Below are positions 12,017 to 23,998 of a DNA stretch of 64,000 nt, in pieces. The notes under the pieces were generated by a model that saw only the letters and a program-made list of their open reading frames with translations, was not told the origin of the DNA and searched no databases. Origin of the DNA: Aegilops tauschii subsp. strangulata (Eukaryota; Streptophyta; Magnoliopsida; Poales; Poaceae); assembly GCF_002575655.3 (NCBI RefSeq), contig NC_053035.3:87011322-87075321 (forward strand), in the 5' to 3' direction. How positions within the stretch are numbered: position 1 is the stretch's first letter; the number at the start of each line of letters is the position of its first letter. The position numbers were made by a program, and so were the translations under genes.

Positions 12017-12269
12017 GATTTGAACTGGTTCATGTCAATCTTCAATACTTAAGAAAATTTCTTCTTCAGCACCTTCGCATAAATCTTGTAAACCACCATG
12101 ACGTCATTTTCCAAGATCATGATAAACCGCCATGACGTCATATGTTATTAAAAATTTGCATATAGATCACCTTCATTAATGAGCCTCTGACAATCGAGGC
12201 GACAGCTCCGCCACATATCCAATTTTTGGGCTCCTCGCTTTTCGCGCCTGTCACTTATACCTTTGCCTT

Positions 12270-12277
12270 TATAAATA
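12270..12277 (+). promoter_or_regulatory. TATA box of the antisense extra gene in TE1
   Basis: TATAAATA is followed by a pyrimidine-rich leader, which fits a start site near 12300, and then by a 5' UTR ending at a good splice donor (GTAAGT at 12459). It faces away from the 3' LTR and is antisense to gag-pol. Confidence 0.6.
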
Positions 12278-12299
12278 GGACCAGGGGGACTTTTCCATT

Positions 12300-15200
12300 T
12301 CCCTCGTGCCTCTTCGCTTATTCTTCTTCCTCGAGCTGACCTAACCCTCACGCACGGCCGCCGTCGACAAGCTTCGCCATCGACCTCAACTCCGGCCGCT
12401 GCATCGACCTGGACGCACCAGAGAAACGCGACGCTCCTCCGCTGCTCCGTCAACGTCAGTAAGTTCTCCTTTCCCTTGCTTTAGATCTATCATTAGGGTT
12501 TCGGTGTTCCTCGAGACTTGAAACTATTCTTCCCTGTTCTTCTTCATAGTGTACATGATGACTTCAGATCTGCTACTTTCTTTCACAGTTGTAGTTACAA
12601 TCCCCTTTTTCATCCTTAAATCATGTGCGTCGTGTAGAAAAACTCCTCAGGATCTGTTAAACTTGCTTAAGCACCTGTGCTTTAAGTCTGAATATAATTT
12701 GATTTACCAACGCAATGCAGATCTGAAATTACCATGCCAAGCTGTGAAACTTGTTTTTCCTTCACTTAGGCATCTTAGACCTCTGACTTCTATACCAAAG
12801 TAGGCGGTTTAATCTCATAGAAAAATGATGATCCGGTAGATACCATTAGTCCATGTTGAACCGCCAAGCCGCCTTATCTAAGTACCATCTCCCATGTCTG
12901 ACTCTGGTTTAACAATGTGTATGTACTTCTGTCTTCTTCCGCTCTTGCGTCGCTTTATACTTGTCCATTATAAATCTTAAACCGGCAATAACCATGTTTC
13001 AGCTTCCATTGAAATGGTCAAACAAGTCTATGAGTGCAATTGGGTTCCTTCCCGGGTCAATGAAGAACAATTAGACAGATGTGTTGCAACTGGCGCTTTA
13101 GCCAAGAAAGAGGTCATCCACTGGAGGGCCCCTGGTCCGGAAAATCCTCCTGAACCTAAGGACGGAGAAGTAGTCGTGTTCGTTGACCATCTGGGTCGAG
13201 GTTTTAGTCCTCCCGGTTCAAAAAATTTCCGAGATGTGCTTGCCAGCTTTCAACTCCACCCTCAGGACATCGGCCCAAACTCTGTGTCCAACATCTGCCA
13301 TTTCCAAGTCTTTTGTGAGGCCTATCTTCAAGAGGAGCCCACAGTTGAATTGTTTAGGGATTTCTTCTATTTAAACCGTCGCACAGAGTTCATAGATGGA
13401 CCCAATACTGAGCTCGGCGGATGGCGGTTCAAAAGGGGAAGGATGTCAGCTTCCCTCACGCCAAGCTTCACAGTCACCCCAAGGAGTGGAACCAGACTTG
13501 GTTTTATTGCAAAGACACATCTCCAACTAATGAAAATCCTTTGTCGGGTTACCGCCCTCACCGTCTTAGCAATACACATCCCTTTCCTCAGAGATTAACT
13601 GCAAAGGAAAGGTCCAACTATGCTCCACAACTGTCAAAGCTTAGAGCCTTTATGGCAAACGGTTTGATAGGTGTTGACTTTGCTCGTTGTTGGATAACAT
13701 GGAGCATACTGCCCTTAAGCCGACGCCCCGGTTTAATGTGTGAATACACCGGGAGTTTGAAGGACCCTTAACGACACGTTGATATTCAGCTTACAGAAGT
13801 TGAAGTTACTGAGGCTGTGAAGAAGATACTAAATGAACCGGAGGCTGTCTGTAGCCAGACCGGATTAAGTCCTTTCTGCGTTTCCAACAAACCGCCAACT
13901 GTAAGGATCACATAACTTTTTTGCTCTAACTTGCTTCTTTCAAATATTCTCTCAAAATTTTGTCCACCTTTGACAGGGCGATGATCCGTTCTGGAAGAAA
14001 AACCACAGGATAAACCGGCAAAACCACAAGATAAACCGGCAAAGCCACTTCGCCAGAAGACCAAGGTTGTTAAAAAACCTGCCAAGAAGAGGACCACTGC
14101 GTCTTCCGAGCCAAATGCTGATGCCGATTTGGCTAATCCGAACTCAGAGGTAGAACTTGACTCTCTTGGTTCATTTTTTATACATCTCATTGACAATGAC
14201 CATTATCAGGACGATGCTGAAGGCAGCCAAGCTGATGATGTAGAGGTAATTATCCTTTCCTCCGGTTCAGATCCTCTGCCAACACTGAAAATCCGTCGAG
14301 CAAACCGGAAAGTAAAATTTTCTCACCCCCTTGCTCACTTGGACCCAAATTTTCTTTTGAAGATGCAGCAACACGAAGCTCGCCGCACAACCCGGCACAG
14401 TGGCCAGGTAGTCACCTTAGCTAGTTTACCAAATACTCCAGTCCGGAAATGTCAATCAGAGGTCTCTTACATTCCTGACACTTCTTGTCCCAAGGCGGGT
14501 TGTTTCCGTCAGCCTCTTAATCCGTATGATTCAAATTATCAGGGCACGCCCCACTCATCCTCTGGCGAGTCATCGGCCACATAGCTTCCACCCCTCAAGA
14601 CAGTTCCTGGGTGAGTCATACCTTTAAATTTATTTTCCATGCCTTATGTTTTGCACAATGTATTGACTTTTATTTTTGTTCTTCTCAGTGCCAAGCCAAG
14701 ACCCAGCAAGAAGGCTCGGTTAAACAAACCGTCACACGAAAATGTGGTTATTGAACCGGAGAAAACCCCAGATCCAGTAGAGACCAATGCTGACGCTCTG
14801 CTTGATGATCCGCCACCACAAGATTATGACTTCGTTATTGAATGAGTAGAAGTTGACACCACAGATCACACTGACAAACCGACTAGTCCGGCTCGCACGG
14901 ATGATAAACCGGCCAGTCCAGCTAAGGCTGCTGATAAACCGTCCACTCTAATGAAGGCTGCTGATGATAAAGACGATGACATTATGATTACCGGCGTCAG
15001 CCACACCGCTCCCGGCAACCCGGTCGCTTTATCCAAACATAGCGCCAAGGATGAGCTTTCTGCTATGGGCAAAGGCAAATGGAACACCGATTTGTCCAGC
15101 TACGCCCATCTCAATGCCCAAGACATTCACTCTGGCTTCTTGAACCATCTGTACACCAGTCGCGACTATGAAGCCGGTTTAGTAAATCTGATGAAGGAGC

Positions 15201-16646
15201 GATATGAGGTAACCACACAACTATTTCTCTTTTGTCCAATTTCAAATGCCAACTCCAGTAGCCCCCAAGGGCCGGTTTATGATGTTAATCTAAACCAGGA
15301 CTTTGTAATATTGTAACTTTGCATGCTTAGCCTCCAGGGACCGGGTTATCTCTTTAAGATGAACCGGTACTTTAGATCTTTCGCTGGTGTAGTCCCTAAG
15401 GGCCGGTTTAACTTATGAAGATGAACCGGGACTTTAGAAGAATACCCATAACGTTACTTTGAGCAAACATACATTAGCCCCCAAGTGACAAGAATAATAC
15501 TTGTATTGTGCTTGGGACTTGTAGAAATTTCCGAGAACAAGCAAATATGCATTAGCCCCCAAGTATCAGGTGCATAACTTGTTATGTGCTTGATACTTCA
15601 AATATGTACCGTCAATTCATGATATGTCTGTCTCTTATAGGCTGAGCAGAGCAAAAAGGAACTCAAACCGCTGATCTGCAAGAAAACATCAAGTCCCAAC
15701 AAGCAGAAACCTCCAAAGCCAAAGATGAGCTGACCAATGCCTTAGCCGCTATGGAAAAACTGAAGGAGAGTTTCAACAAGGAGCGGGAGGATTGGCAGAT
15801 AGAAAAATCCGCATTGCAAAAAAGAGTCGAGGACGCAGAAGCAGCTCTTAAACCGGTGGTAGACGAGCTGACTGGTGTAAAGCAGCAAATTCATGCCATG
15901 ACTGCTGCTGTGTTTGGTAACGATCCTGGCTTTAAGTTTTCAACATATCATCCATACATCGCCGGTTTATTGATACTTGTAATGATGCAGGAACTCGCAT
16001 TAGCCATCTAGGCTCTGATGTACAGAAGAAGTTGAAGGCTGCCTATACTCTTATAGAACAGTTATATACCGGCGCGCAATGGATTATCTGCACTGCTTCT
16101 CACAACAAGCCGCCCCCAACCTTAATCAAAGATACCTTAGAAAGGTTGTCAATGTTGCCTGCCCGGGTAGAAGAGCTAAAGAGATCTGCTGCAAGGGCTG
16201 GTGCTCTGACCGCTTTAACCCGGGCAAAAGCATGGGTGCCTGATCTTGATCCGGTGGATGTGGGTAAAGGCAATCCGAGCTTAAAAGAAGACGGATCAGA
16301 ATTTGGCAATGATGACCTCCGAGCCATAAACCGGGAAGTACGTCCACTAGCTTGTCAATTGGCTGAAGAAGCTGATCTTTCATTTTACTAGGCGAGTTAT
16401 GACGCCAACAACAAACGGGTCGCTGCACCAACTCCTGAGGCTCAAAATCTTATCCCGCCAATCCGTAAGCACACCTATGTCCCTGACATTGAACCGTCCA
16501 CCCTTATAAGCGATGAAGCTGTATTCCAAGCCCTAACTGGAATTGACTGGGCAACCATTGACTTCCAGCCACTGGGTAGAGAGGAGGATGATGAACCGGT
16601 GCAAGATGATCCACAGCCGTCAAGTCAACCTGGTGACGAATCATGA
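12300..16646 (+). pseudogene. Antisense extra gene (aORF) of the Tat element, six exons, decayed
   Basis: The sequence supports a spliced gene: 5' UTR exon to 12458, then exons 13003-13900, 13977-14610, 14689-15208, 15641-15916 and 15991-16646, all with GT-AG introns (544, 76, 78, 432 and 74 bp). ATG at 13014. The first coding exon (VYECNWVPSRVNEEQLDRCV, FRDFFYLNRRTEF, then in another frame CWITWSILPLSRRPGLMCEY) matches the 'putative gypsy type transposon' family (PF04195-like). Later exons hold a DKPAKP repeat, a Pro/Asp-rich linker and a coiled coil (KESFNKEREDWQIEKSALQK). Tat-lineage elements are known to carry an antisense ORF between integrase and the 3' LTR; its role is not established. 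This copy has frameshifts near 13430, 13990 and 15665 and stops near 13769, 14582, 14843 and 16389. Exon borders are predicted by eye. Confidence 0.75.
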
Positions 16647-18009
16647 TCCGGAGGCCGGTTTAGCCTTGTGTGCTACAATATTTGCCAAATAACAATTATT
16701 CTTTTGGGCACTGAAACGCCTTGTAATAGGCAAGTTAAAACACTTGGTCGGCTATGCCATCGTGCATATTTATTTGTGCCTGATACTTGTTAATCCGCCA
16801 TGCTTAAGACATATGATGTTTCATAATCCATAGCGATTTATTCAAGCTTTTCCTGCATACAAGAAGTTGAAAGTGTCCTGGCGGTTTACCGCCGGACGGG
16901 TCATGATGCCCAGATATATAGCCAGGGTTTATAACCAACGCTGTAAAAAGATGAAAATAATTGATACCTGTGACCTTAAGTCATAATGTTGGCTGGCCAA
17001 CTTTTGTAGTGAGGGTGATAACCCTAATCTTGAGTAACAATAACTCCTGTCATATTATGCCGGTTTATGATAAAACCGTTCCGGGTTGTGATAAACACCG
17101 GTTTATCCATATTCAATTCTGGCGACTTATAGTCAAAACCAGACCGGGTTAATAATCTCCGGATTATAACTGATCATGTACTGACAACTTTGTAGTTGAA
17201 AGCCGAACCAGGTTAATGAACGCCGGTTTATCAAAAACATCATAAATCTCATCAAAGGAGAGAAAACTTAGCAAATAAAAGCATATGAAAACTTGTAGTC
17301 GAGGCTTTTCATGGGCTGCCAGGCCCCAAATTCGAGGCTTTTCATGGGCTGCCAGGCCGCTGAGTTAAACCATTTTACAAAGCCTTTTAAGATGGTCCTC
17401 AATCCTTAACCAATCGTCGTTTTAACTTTGACAAGTGCAGGGTCTTATGAGATTGACTTGTCGAAGTTCGGCTGGTCATACCAGGTTTACCTGGACGGAG
17501 TGACTTACTTAAAAAGGTAGGCTAACCCGGGGTTTTAGGTGTATACACCAGGCTTTCAAGCTGTGGCTTGATAGCCTATTACAAGTGCAGACTCTTTGTT
17601 CATTGCGATAGCAAAGAATCCTCAAGTAATATTTTGAGCTGTGCTCAGTGGGTGCCTATGTTTGAGTTGTTCTTTTGCAACACTCTCTTTGGCCGCTAAG
17701 TAGTTTTTCTGGTGTAGCTATGGTTCGGACACGACCAAGCCCCCAAGTTAATTTTCGAGTGGCCTTGCGCCGATCAAGACGTGTAGCTATGGTTCGAGTA
17801 CGACCAAGCCCCCAAGTGATTTTTATATAAGGCTTTATAAGCTGAATCAAGGGGTAAACCGGACGCCGCTTTATAAACAGAAGCCCCCATGTAACCACAC
17901 ATGATATAAGAAAAACAACAGATACCCCGCTTTAGCTGAGGCTCCGATTTATTATATTGATCATAATATATACATTCTCATAACTATGTACATAAGCAGA
18001 GCCTGTAGC
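16647..18009. repeat. Spacer between the antisense gene and integrase of TE1, with short direct repeats
   Basis: No credible gene. It contains a 27-base direct repeat (17299-17325 and 17332-17358), a 38-base imperfect repeat (17712-17749 and 17781-17818, containing GTGTAGCTATGGTTCG), and many scattered copies of CCGGTTTA, a word also frequent in the antisense gene introns. Confidence 0.6.
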
Positions 18010-18978
18010 TCAAGTATAATAAGGCCGAAGATGAGCAATATTCCACGGCCGGTGGGTCTCCTCCTCCGATTTATGTGAATCTTTGTGCTCTCGAACATCT
18101 ATAAGGTAGTATGACCCGTTATGCAGATTCTTGCTGACCACAAAGGGTCCTTCCCAAGGCGGGGATAACTTGTGCATATCAGTCTGATCCTGGATGAGTC
18201 GGAGCACCAGATCGCCTTCTTGAAAAGTTCTGGTTCTAACCTAGCGGCTGTGATAACGACGCAGATCTTGCTGATAAATCGCCGAATGGGCTGCTGCAAT
18301 GTCACGCTCCTCATCTAATAGGTCAAGTGCTTCCTGTCGTGCCTTCTCATTGTCAGCTTCAACATACGCCGCCACACGAGGCGAGTCGTGACGGATGTCA
18401 CTAGGGAGAACCGCCTCCGCTCCATAGACCATGAAAAAAGGCGTGTAACCCGTGGATCTGTTGGGCCTGGTATTGATGCTCCATAACACAGAAGGTAACT
18501 CCTCCACCCAACAACCCGGCGTCCGTTGCAAAGGAACCATAAGCCGGGGTTTGATGCCTCTCAAGATCTCTTGATTGGCACTCTCCGCTTGACCATTAGA
18601 CTAGGGGTGAGCCACTGATGATACGTCAAGCCGGATGTGGTCACGTTGACAGAACTCCTTCATAGCACCTTTGGACAGATTGGTACCATTATCGGTTATA
18701 ATGTTGTGTGGAAAGCCAAACCGGAAAATCACCTTCTTGATGAATTGAACTGCCGTAGCTGCATCACACTTACTGACTGGTTCTGCCTCCACCCACTTAG
18801 TGAACTTATCAACCACCACCAAAAGGTGGGTCTTCTTGTCCTTGGATCTCTTAAAGGGCCCCACCATATCTAGCCCCCAAGTCGCAAACGGCCAAGTGAT
18901 TGGAATCATCCTCAACTCTTGAGCTGGTACATGAGCGCGTCGTGAGAATTTTTGACATCCATCACACCTTTTGACCAA
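18010..18978 (-). pseudogene. TE1 integrase
   Basis: Minus-strand frames 18978-18601, 18564-18241 and 18207-18010 give the catalytic core of a Ty3/Gypsy integrase: CDGCQKFSRRAH (end of the zinc finger), GLDMVGPF and VDKFTKWVEAEP (first Asp), then IITDNGTN (second Asp), followed by the segment WSINTRPNRSTGYTPFFMVY and a C-terminal part with WEGPFVV. Integrase inserts the DNA copy into the chromosome and makes the 5-base duplication seen at the ends. Stops near 18601 and 18241 separate the frames, so it is inactive. Confidence 0.9.
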
Positions 18979-19047
18979 GTCCTCGGCATCAGCATGAGCC
19001 GTCAGCCAATAGAAACCGTGAAGAAATGCCTTGGCTACCAGAGATTT

Positions 19048-19887
19048 TTAACCGGCGTGGTGACCACAATCTCCTTCGTGGATCTCACGCAAAATTTCAC
19101 GGCCTTCTTCAGGAGATACACAACACTGAAACGCCCCTGTCACACTACAATGATGTAACTCTCCATTGATAATAGTCATGGACTTGGACCACCGGATTAT
19201 CTGCCTGGACGAAGTTTCATCCTCTGGTAACTCGCCCCGGTTCATATACGCCAAATATGGAACCGTCCAATCCGGGATAACATGAAGAGCTGCCACCAAC
19301 TGAGCCTCCGGATCAGGAATAGCCAAATCCTCTTCTGTAGGGAGCTTGACGGACGGATTATGCAGCACACCCAGGAAGACATTGGGTGGAACCGGTTTAC
19401 GTTGGGAACCCAAGCGGCTTAAAGCGTCCGGCGCTTCATTCTTCTGTCGATCCACATGATCGACCTGATAACCTTTGAAGTGACCTGCAACAATATCCAC
19501 CTCTCGACGATATGCTGCCATGAGTGGGTCCTTGGAATCCCAAGTACCAGACACTTGTTGAGCCACCAGGTCCGAGTCACCAAAGCATTTAACTCGGCTT
19601 AGATTCATCTCTTTAGCCATCCGAAGACCATGGAGTAAAGCCTCATATTCAGCTGCATTGTTAGTGCAAGGGAACATTAAACGGAGAACATAACAAAACT
19701 TATCACCTCGTGGGGAAGTTAATACGACTCCAGCCCTCGAGCCTTCCAATTGCCTGGACCCATCAAAATGAATAGTCCAATAAGTATGATCTGACTTCTC
19801 TTCTGGCGCGTGTAATTCTGTCCAGTCATTGATGAAATCCACAAGTGCCTGAGATTTGATCGCCGTCCGGGGCATATATTTTAACAC
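19048..19887 (-). pseudogene. TE1 second RNase H (Tat-type additional RNase H)
   Basis: Minus-strand frame of 279 residues with WTIHFDGSRQLEGSRAGVVL, then NNAAEYEALLHGLRMA, CFGDSDLVAQQVSG and NEAPDALSRLGS. These give the Asp, Glu, Asp and final Asp of an RNase H of the plant/archaeal type, which Tat-lineage elements carry in addition to the ordinary Gypsy RNase H. It would remove the RNA strand during reverse transcription. The part after residue 190 is the linker to integrase (DWTVPYLAYMNRGELPEDE, CHHAG). The frame is open, but the gene around it is broken. Confidence 0.88.
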
Positions 19888-20224
19888 GTGAGGCCCAAGC
19901 TCAATAGCCCACTTGCAATCCGGCCAGTTTCTTCCCTGTTCTGGATTATATCCCCCAAAGGAGCAGAGCTAACCACAGTGATGGGATGACCTTGGAAATA
20001 TTGCTTAAGCTTCCGGCTTGCCATAAAAACTCCATACACCAGCTTCTGCCAATGCGGGTACCTTTGCTGGGACTCAATAAGTACCTCACTGATATAATAA
20101 ACCGGTCGTTGAACCGGATACTCCTTTCCGGCCTCCTTGCGCTCCACCACAATAGCCACGCTAACAGCCTGGGCGTTAGCTGCCACATATAACAACAATG
20201 GCTCTTTATCAACAGGAGCAGCAA
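19881..20224 (-). pseudogene. TE1 first (Gypsy-type) RNase H
   Basis: Minus-strand frame with LLLYVAANAQAVSVAIVVER, YISEVLIESQQRYP and KLKQYFQGHPITVVSSAPLG, the normal Ty3/Gypsy connection/RNase H order just after reverse transcriptase. In many relatives the first acidic residue sits in LYLAVS/LYLD-type motifs; here it reads LYVAAN, typical of the degenerate first RNase H in dual-RNase H elements. A stop near 20236 separates it from RT. Confidence 0.85.
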
Positions 20225-20284
20225 GAACGGCGGATTAGCCAGCTGCCGCTTTAAGTCTTCAAATGCTTCATTGGCGGCGTCACT

Positions 20285-21148
20285 CTAGACGAAGTCATCC
20301 GTCTTCTTTAGCATCTGATATAAAGGGATGGCCTTCTCACCAAGGCGACTGATAAACCGGCTCAAGGCGGCAATCCGGCCTGCCAGGCGTTGAACATCAT
20401 TGATACACTTCGGTTTAGCCAAAGAAGTTATAGCCTTGATTTTCTCCGGATTAGCTTCAATGCCCCTGTTAGACACCAGAAAACCCAAGAGTTTTCCTGC
20501 CGGTACACCGAAAACACACTTGGCTGGATTAAGCATCATTTTATAAACCCAGAGGTTATCAAAGGTCTCCTTCAAGTCATCTATCAATGTCTCATTCTTT
20601 CTGGATTTTACCACAATATCATCCACATAAGCATGAACATTGCGGCCGATCTGATCATGAAGACAATTCTGCACACAGCGCTGATAAGTCGCCTGGGCAC
20701 TCTTGAGCCCAAAAGGCATAGATACATAGCAGAAGTCTCCAAAAGGAGTTATAAACGCTGTGTTCTCCTGGTCCTTAACTGCCATTTGGATCTGATGGTA
20801 ACCAGAATATGCATACAAAAAGCTCAAACGCTCACAACCCGTCGTAGCATCAATGATTTGATCAATACGAGGGAGAGCAAAAGGATCTGCCGGACAAGCC
20901 TTGTTCAAATCTGTGTAGTCCACACACATACGCCAAGTGCCGTTCTTCTTTAGCACCAGCACCGAATTAGCCAACCATTCAGGATGAAATACTTCAACGA
21001 TGAACCCAGCCGCCAAGAGCCTGGCTACCTCCTCACCAATAGCCTTGCATCTTTCTTCATTGAACCGGCGAAAAAACTGCTTGACCGGTTTATACTTGGG
21101 ATCGACATTAAGAGTGTGCTCAGCAAGTTCTCTCGGTACACCTGGCAT
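20285..21148 (-). pseudogene. TE1 reverse transcriptase
   Basis: Minus-strand frame of 287 residues covering the Gypsy RT palm and fingers: LLAAGFIVEVFHPEWLANSV, KKNGTWRMCVDYTDLNKACP, FLYAYSGYHQIQM (normally FLDAYSGYHQI, so the first catalytic Asp is replaced by Tyr), FCYVSMPFGLKSAQATYQR and the catalytic AYVDDIVVKSR. Then the thumb (KCVFGVPAGKLLGFLVSNRG). It would copy element RNA into DNA. The Asp-to-Tyr change at the first metal-binding site would inactivate it even though the frame is open. It continues from protease at higher coordinates. Confidence 0.92.
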
Positions 21149-21244
21149 GTGAGAAGGCTTCCACGCAAAGATGTCCCGATTCTCACGAATGAACTCGATG
21201 AGCGTGCTTTCCTATTTCGGATCCAAGTTAGCGTTGATGCTAAA

Positions 21245-21952
21245 CTACTTGGATGAGTCGCCTGGAACAAAATCAACCAGCTTAGTCTCATCAGCCGTTT
21301 TAAACTTCAAGGATGGATCATGCTCTGTAGTTGGCTTTTTCAAAGAAGTCATATCCGCCGGATCAACATTGTCCTTGTAGAACTTCAACTCCTCTATTGC
21401 ACAAACCGACTCAGCATATGCTGCATCACCTTCTTCACATTCCAAAGCGATCTTACGGCTCCCATGAACAGTGATGGTCCCCTTATGACCCGGCATCTTG
21501 AGTTGCAGATAGACATAACAGGGCCTTGCCATGAACTTAGCATAAGCCGGCCATCCAAACAGGGCATGATACGGGCTCTTGATTTTCACCACTTCAAAAG
21601 TCAATGTCTCTAAACGTGAATCATGCTCATCTCCAAAAGCAACCTCCAGGGCTATCTTACCAACTGGAAACGCCGATTTACCAGGCACCACACCATGGAA
21701 GACCGTGTTGGATGGTTTAAGATTTTTGTCTATTAACCCCATGCGACGGAAGGTTTCATAATAAAGGATATTGATACTACTCCCTCCATTCATGAGTACC
21801 TTGGTGAACTTATAACCTCCAACCAGAGGTGCCACCACCAATGCCAGATGACCCGGATTATCAACCCGAGGTGGATGATCCTCTCGACTCCACACAATGG
21901 GTTGTTCAAACCAGCGAAAGTAACGGGGCACCGCCGGTTCAACGGAGTTCAC
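21245..21952 (-). pseudogene. TE1 aspartic protease and linker
   Basis: Minus-strand frame of 235 residues. After a linker (WSREDHPPRVDNPGHLALVV) comes KVLMNGGSSINILYYETFRR, where the active-site DGGSS of Tat proteases reads NGGSS, a loss of the catalytic Asp. Then FEVVKIKSPYHALFGWPAYA, the C-terminal protease part (usually LGRPAYA). It would have cleaved Gag-Pol. Together with the RT change, this shows long-standing decay. Confidence 0.85.
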
Positions 21953-21989
21953 TGCCCTTTTATGAAGCTTCTGATCGCGCTTACAGAGG

Positions 21990-22213
21990 CTAGTGGTGAA
22001 GACATGGTACTGCCCACTGTTCAGCTGCTTCGGGTTGCTCTGGTAACCCGACTGTTGTTGCTGCTGTTGATTTCCTGGTGATTATAACCACCTTGTTTGC
22101 CTTGATTGCCATGTCCGCTTTGATTCCCGTGAAATCCTGAACCGGAACTGCCTCCACCGTAACCCGACCCATGAGATCCAGGGCCTGAACCGCCACCCGG
22201 TCCATGATCATAC
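21990..22213 (-). pseudogene. TE1 gag C-terminus, Gly-rich, resumed after TE2
   Basis: Minus-strand frame rich in Gly, Ser, His, Asn and Gln (GPGGGSGPGSHGSGYGGGSS), the RNA-binding tail of a Tat Gag. It continues the gag frame that is cut at 40562. The bases CATAC at 22209-22213 are duplicated at 40562-40566. Confidence 0.75.
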
Positions 22214-23875
22214 TGATACGTCTCCAACGTATCTATAATTTTTGATTGTTCCATGATATTATATTATCTGTTTTGGATGTTTATTGGGCTTTATTATCCA
22301 CTTTTATATTCTTTTTAGGACTAACCTATTGACCCAGAGCCCAGTGCCAGTTCCTGTTTTTCCCTTGTTTCAGTGTTTCGAAGAAAAGGAATATCAAACG
22401 GAGTCAAAACGGAATGAAACCTTCTGGAGAAGTTATTTTTGGAAGGAAAGCAACCCGGGAGACTTGGAGTCCACGTCAAGAAAGCAACGAGGGAGGCACG
22501 AAGCAGGGGGGCGCGCCCACCCCCCTAGGCGCGCCCTCCACCCTCGTGGGCCCCTCGTGGCTCCCTGACGTATTTCTTCTTCCTATATATATCCATATAC
22601 CCTAGAACGATCGGGGAACAGAAGAGATCGGGAGTTCAGCCGCCGCAAGCCTCTGTAGCCACCAAAAACCAATCGGGACCCTGTTCCGGCACCCTGCCGG
22701 GGGGAACCCTCACCGGTGGCCATCTTCATCATCCCAGCGCTCTCCATGATGAGGAGGGAGTAGTTCACCCTCGGAGCTGAGGGTATGTACCAATAGCTAT
22801 GTGTTTGATCTCTCTCTCTCTCTCTCGTGTTCTTGAGGTGATACGATCTTGATGTATCGCGAGCTTTGCTATTGTAGTTGGATCTTATGTTGCTTCTCCC
22901 CCTCTTCTCTCTTGTAATGGATTGAGTTTTCCCTTTGAAGTAATCACGGATTGAGTCTTTAATGATTTGAGAACACTTGATGTATGTCTTGCCATGCGTA
23001 TCTGTGGTGACAACGGGATATCACATGATTCACTTGATGTATGTTTTGGTGATCAACTTGCGGGTTCCGCCCATGAACCTATGCATAGGGGTTGGCACAC
23101 GTTTTCGTCTTGATTATCCGGTAGAAACTTTGGGGCACTCTTTGAGGTTCTATGTGTTGGTTGAATAGATGAATCTGAGATTGTGTGATGCATATCGTAT
23201 AATCATACCCACGGATACTTGAGGTGACATTGGAGTATCTAGGTGACATTAGGGTTTTGGTTGATTTGCGTCTTAAGGTGTTATTTTAGTACGAACTCTA
23301 GGGCTGTTTGTGACACTTATAGGAATAGCCCAACGGATTGATTGGAAAGAATAACTTTGAGCTGGTTTCGTACCCTACCATAATATCTTCGTTTGTTCTC
23401 CGCTATTAGTGACTTTGGAGTGACTCTTTGTTGCATGTTAAGGGATATTTATATGGTCCAATTATGTTATTATTATTGAGAGAACTTGCACTAGTGAAAG
23501 TATGAACCCTAGGCCTTGTTTCCTAGCATTGCAATACCGTTTACGCTCACTTTTACCGCTTGCTACCTTGCTGTTTTTATATTTTCAGATTACAAAAACC
23601 TATATCTACCATCCATATTGCACTTGTATTACCATCTCTTCGCCGAACTAGTGCACCTATACAATTTACCATTGTATTGGGTGTGTTGGGGACACAAGAG
23701 ACTCTTTTTTATTTGGTTGCAGGGTTGTTTGAGAGAGACTATCTTCATCCTACGCCTCCCACGGATTGATAAGCCTTAGGTCATCCACTTGAGGGAAATT
23801 TGCTACTGTCCTACAAACCTCTGCACTTGGAGGCCCAACAACGTCTACAAGAAGAAGGTTGCATAGTAGACATCA
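22214..23875 (+). mobile_element. 5' LTR of TE2
   Basis: 1662 bp. It carries a GC-rich inverted-repeat region (about 22510-22560) upstream of a TATA box (CCTATATATATCC, about 22585) and a TC microsatellite at 22805-22826. The 3' LTR lacks about 19 bases within the GC-rich region. Short frames at 22977 and 23516 are repeated in both LTRs and are not genes. Confidence 0.92.
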
Positions 23876-23884
23876 AGTAGTTTC

Positions 23885-23902
23885 TGGCGCCATTGCCGGG
23901 GA
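23885..23902 (+). other. Primer binding site of TE2 (tRNA-Asp type)
   Basis: TGGCGCCATTGCCGGGGA lies 9 bases after the LTR and is complementary to the plant tRNA-Asp 3' end with one mismatch. Confidence 0.85.
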
Positions 23903-23998
23903 GGTGAGTGCTTGAAGGTATATCTTTAGATCTTGCAATCGAATCTTTTAGTTTCTTGTTTTATTACTAGTTTAGTCTATAAAAGAAAACTACAAAAA

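Noticed and set aside
20390..20953. A 187-residue plus-strand frame
   Set aside because: It is exactly antisense to TE1 reverse transcriptase, whose motifs are clear on the other strand.
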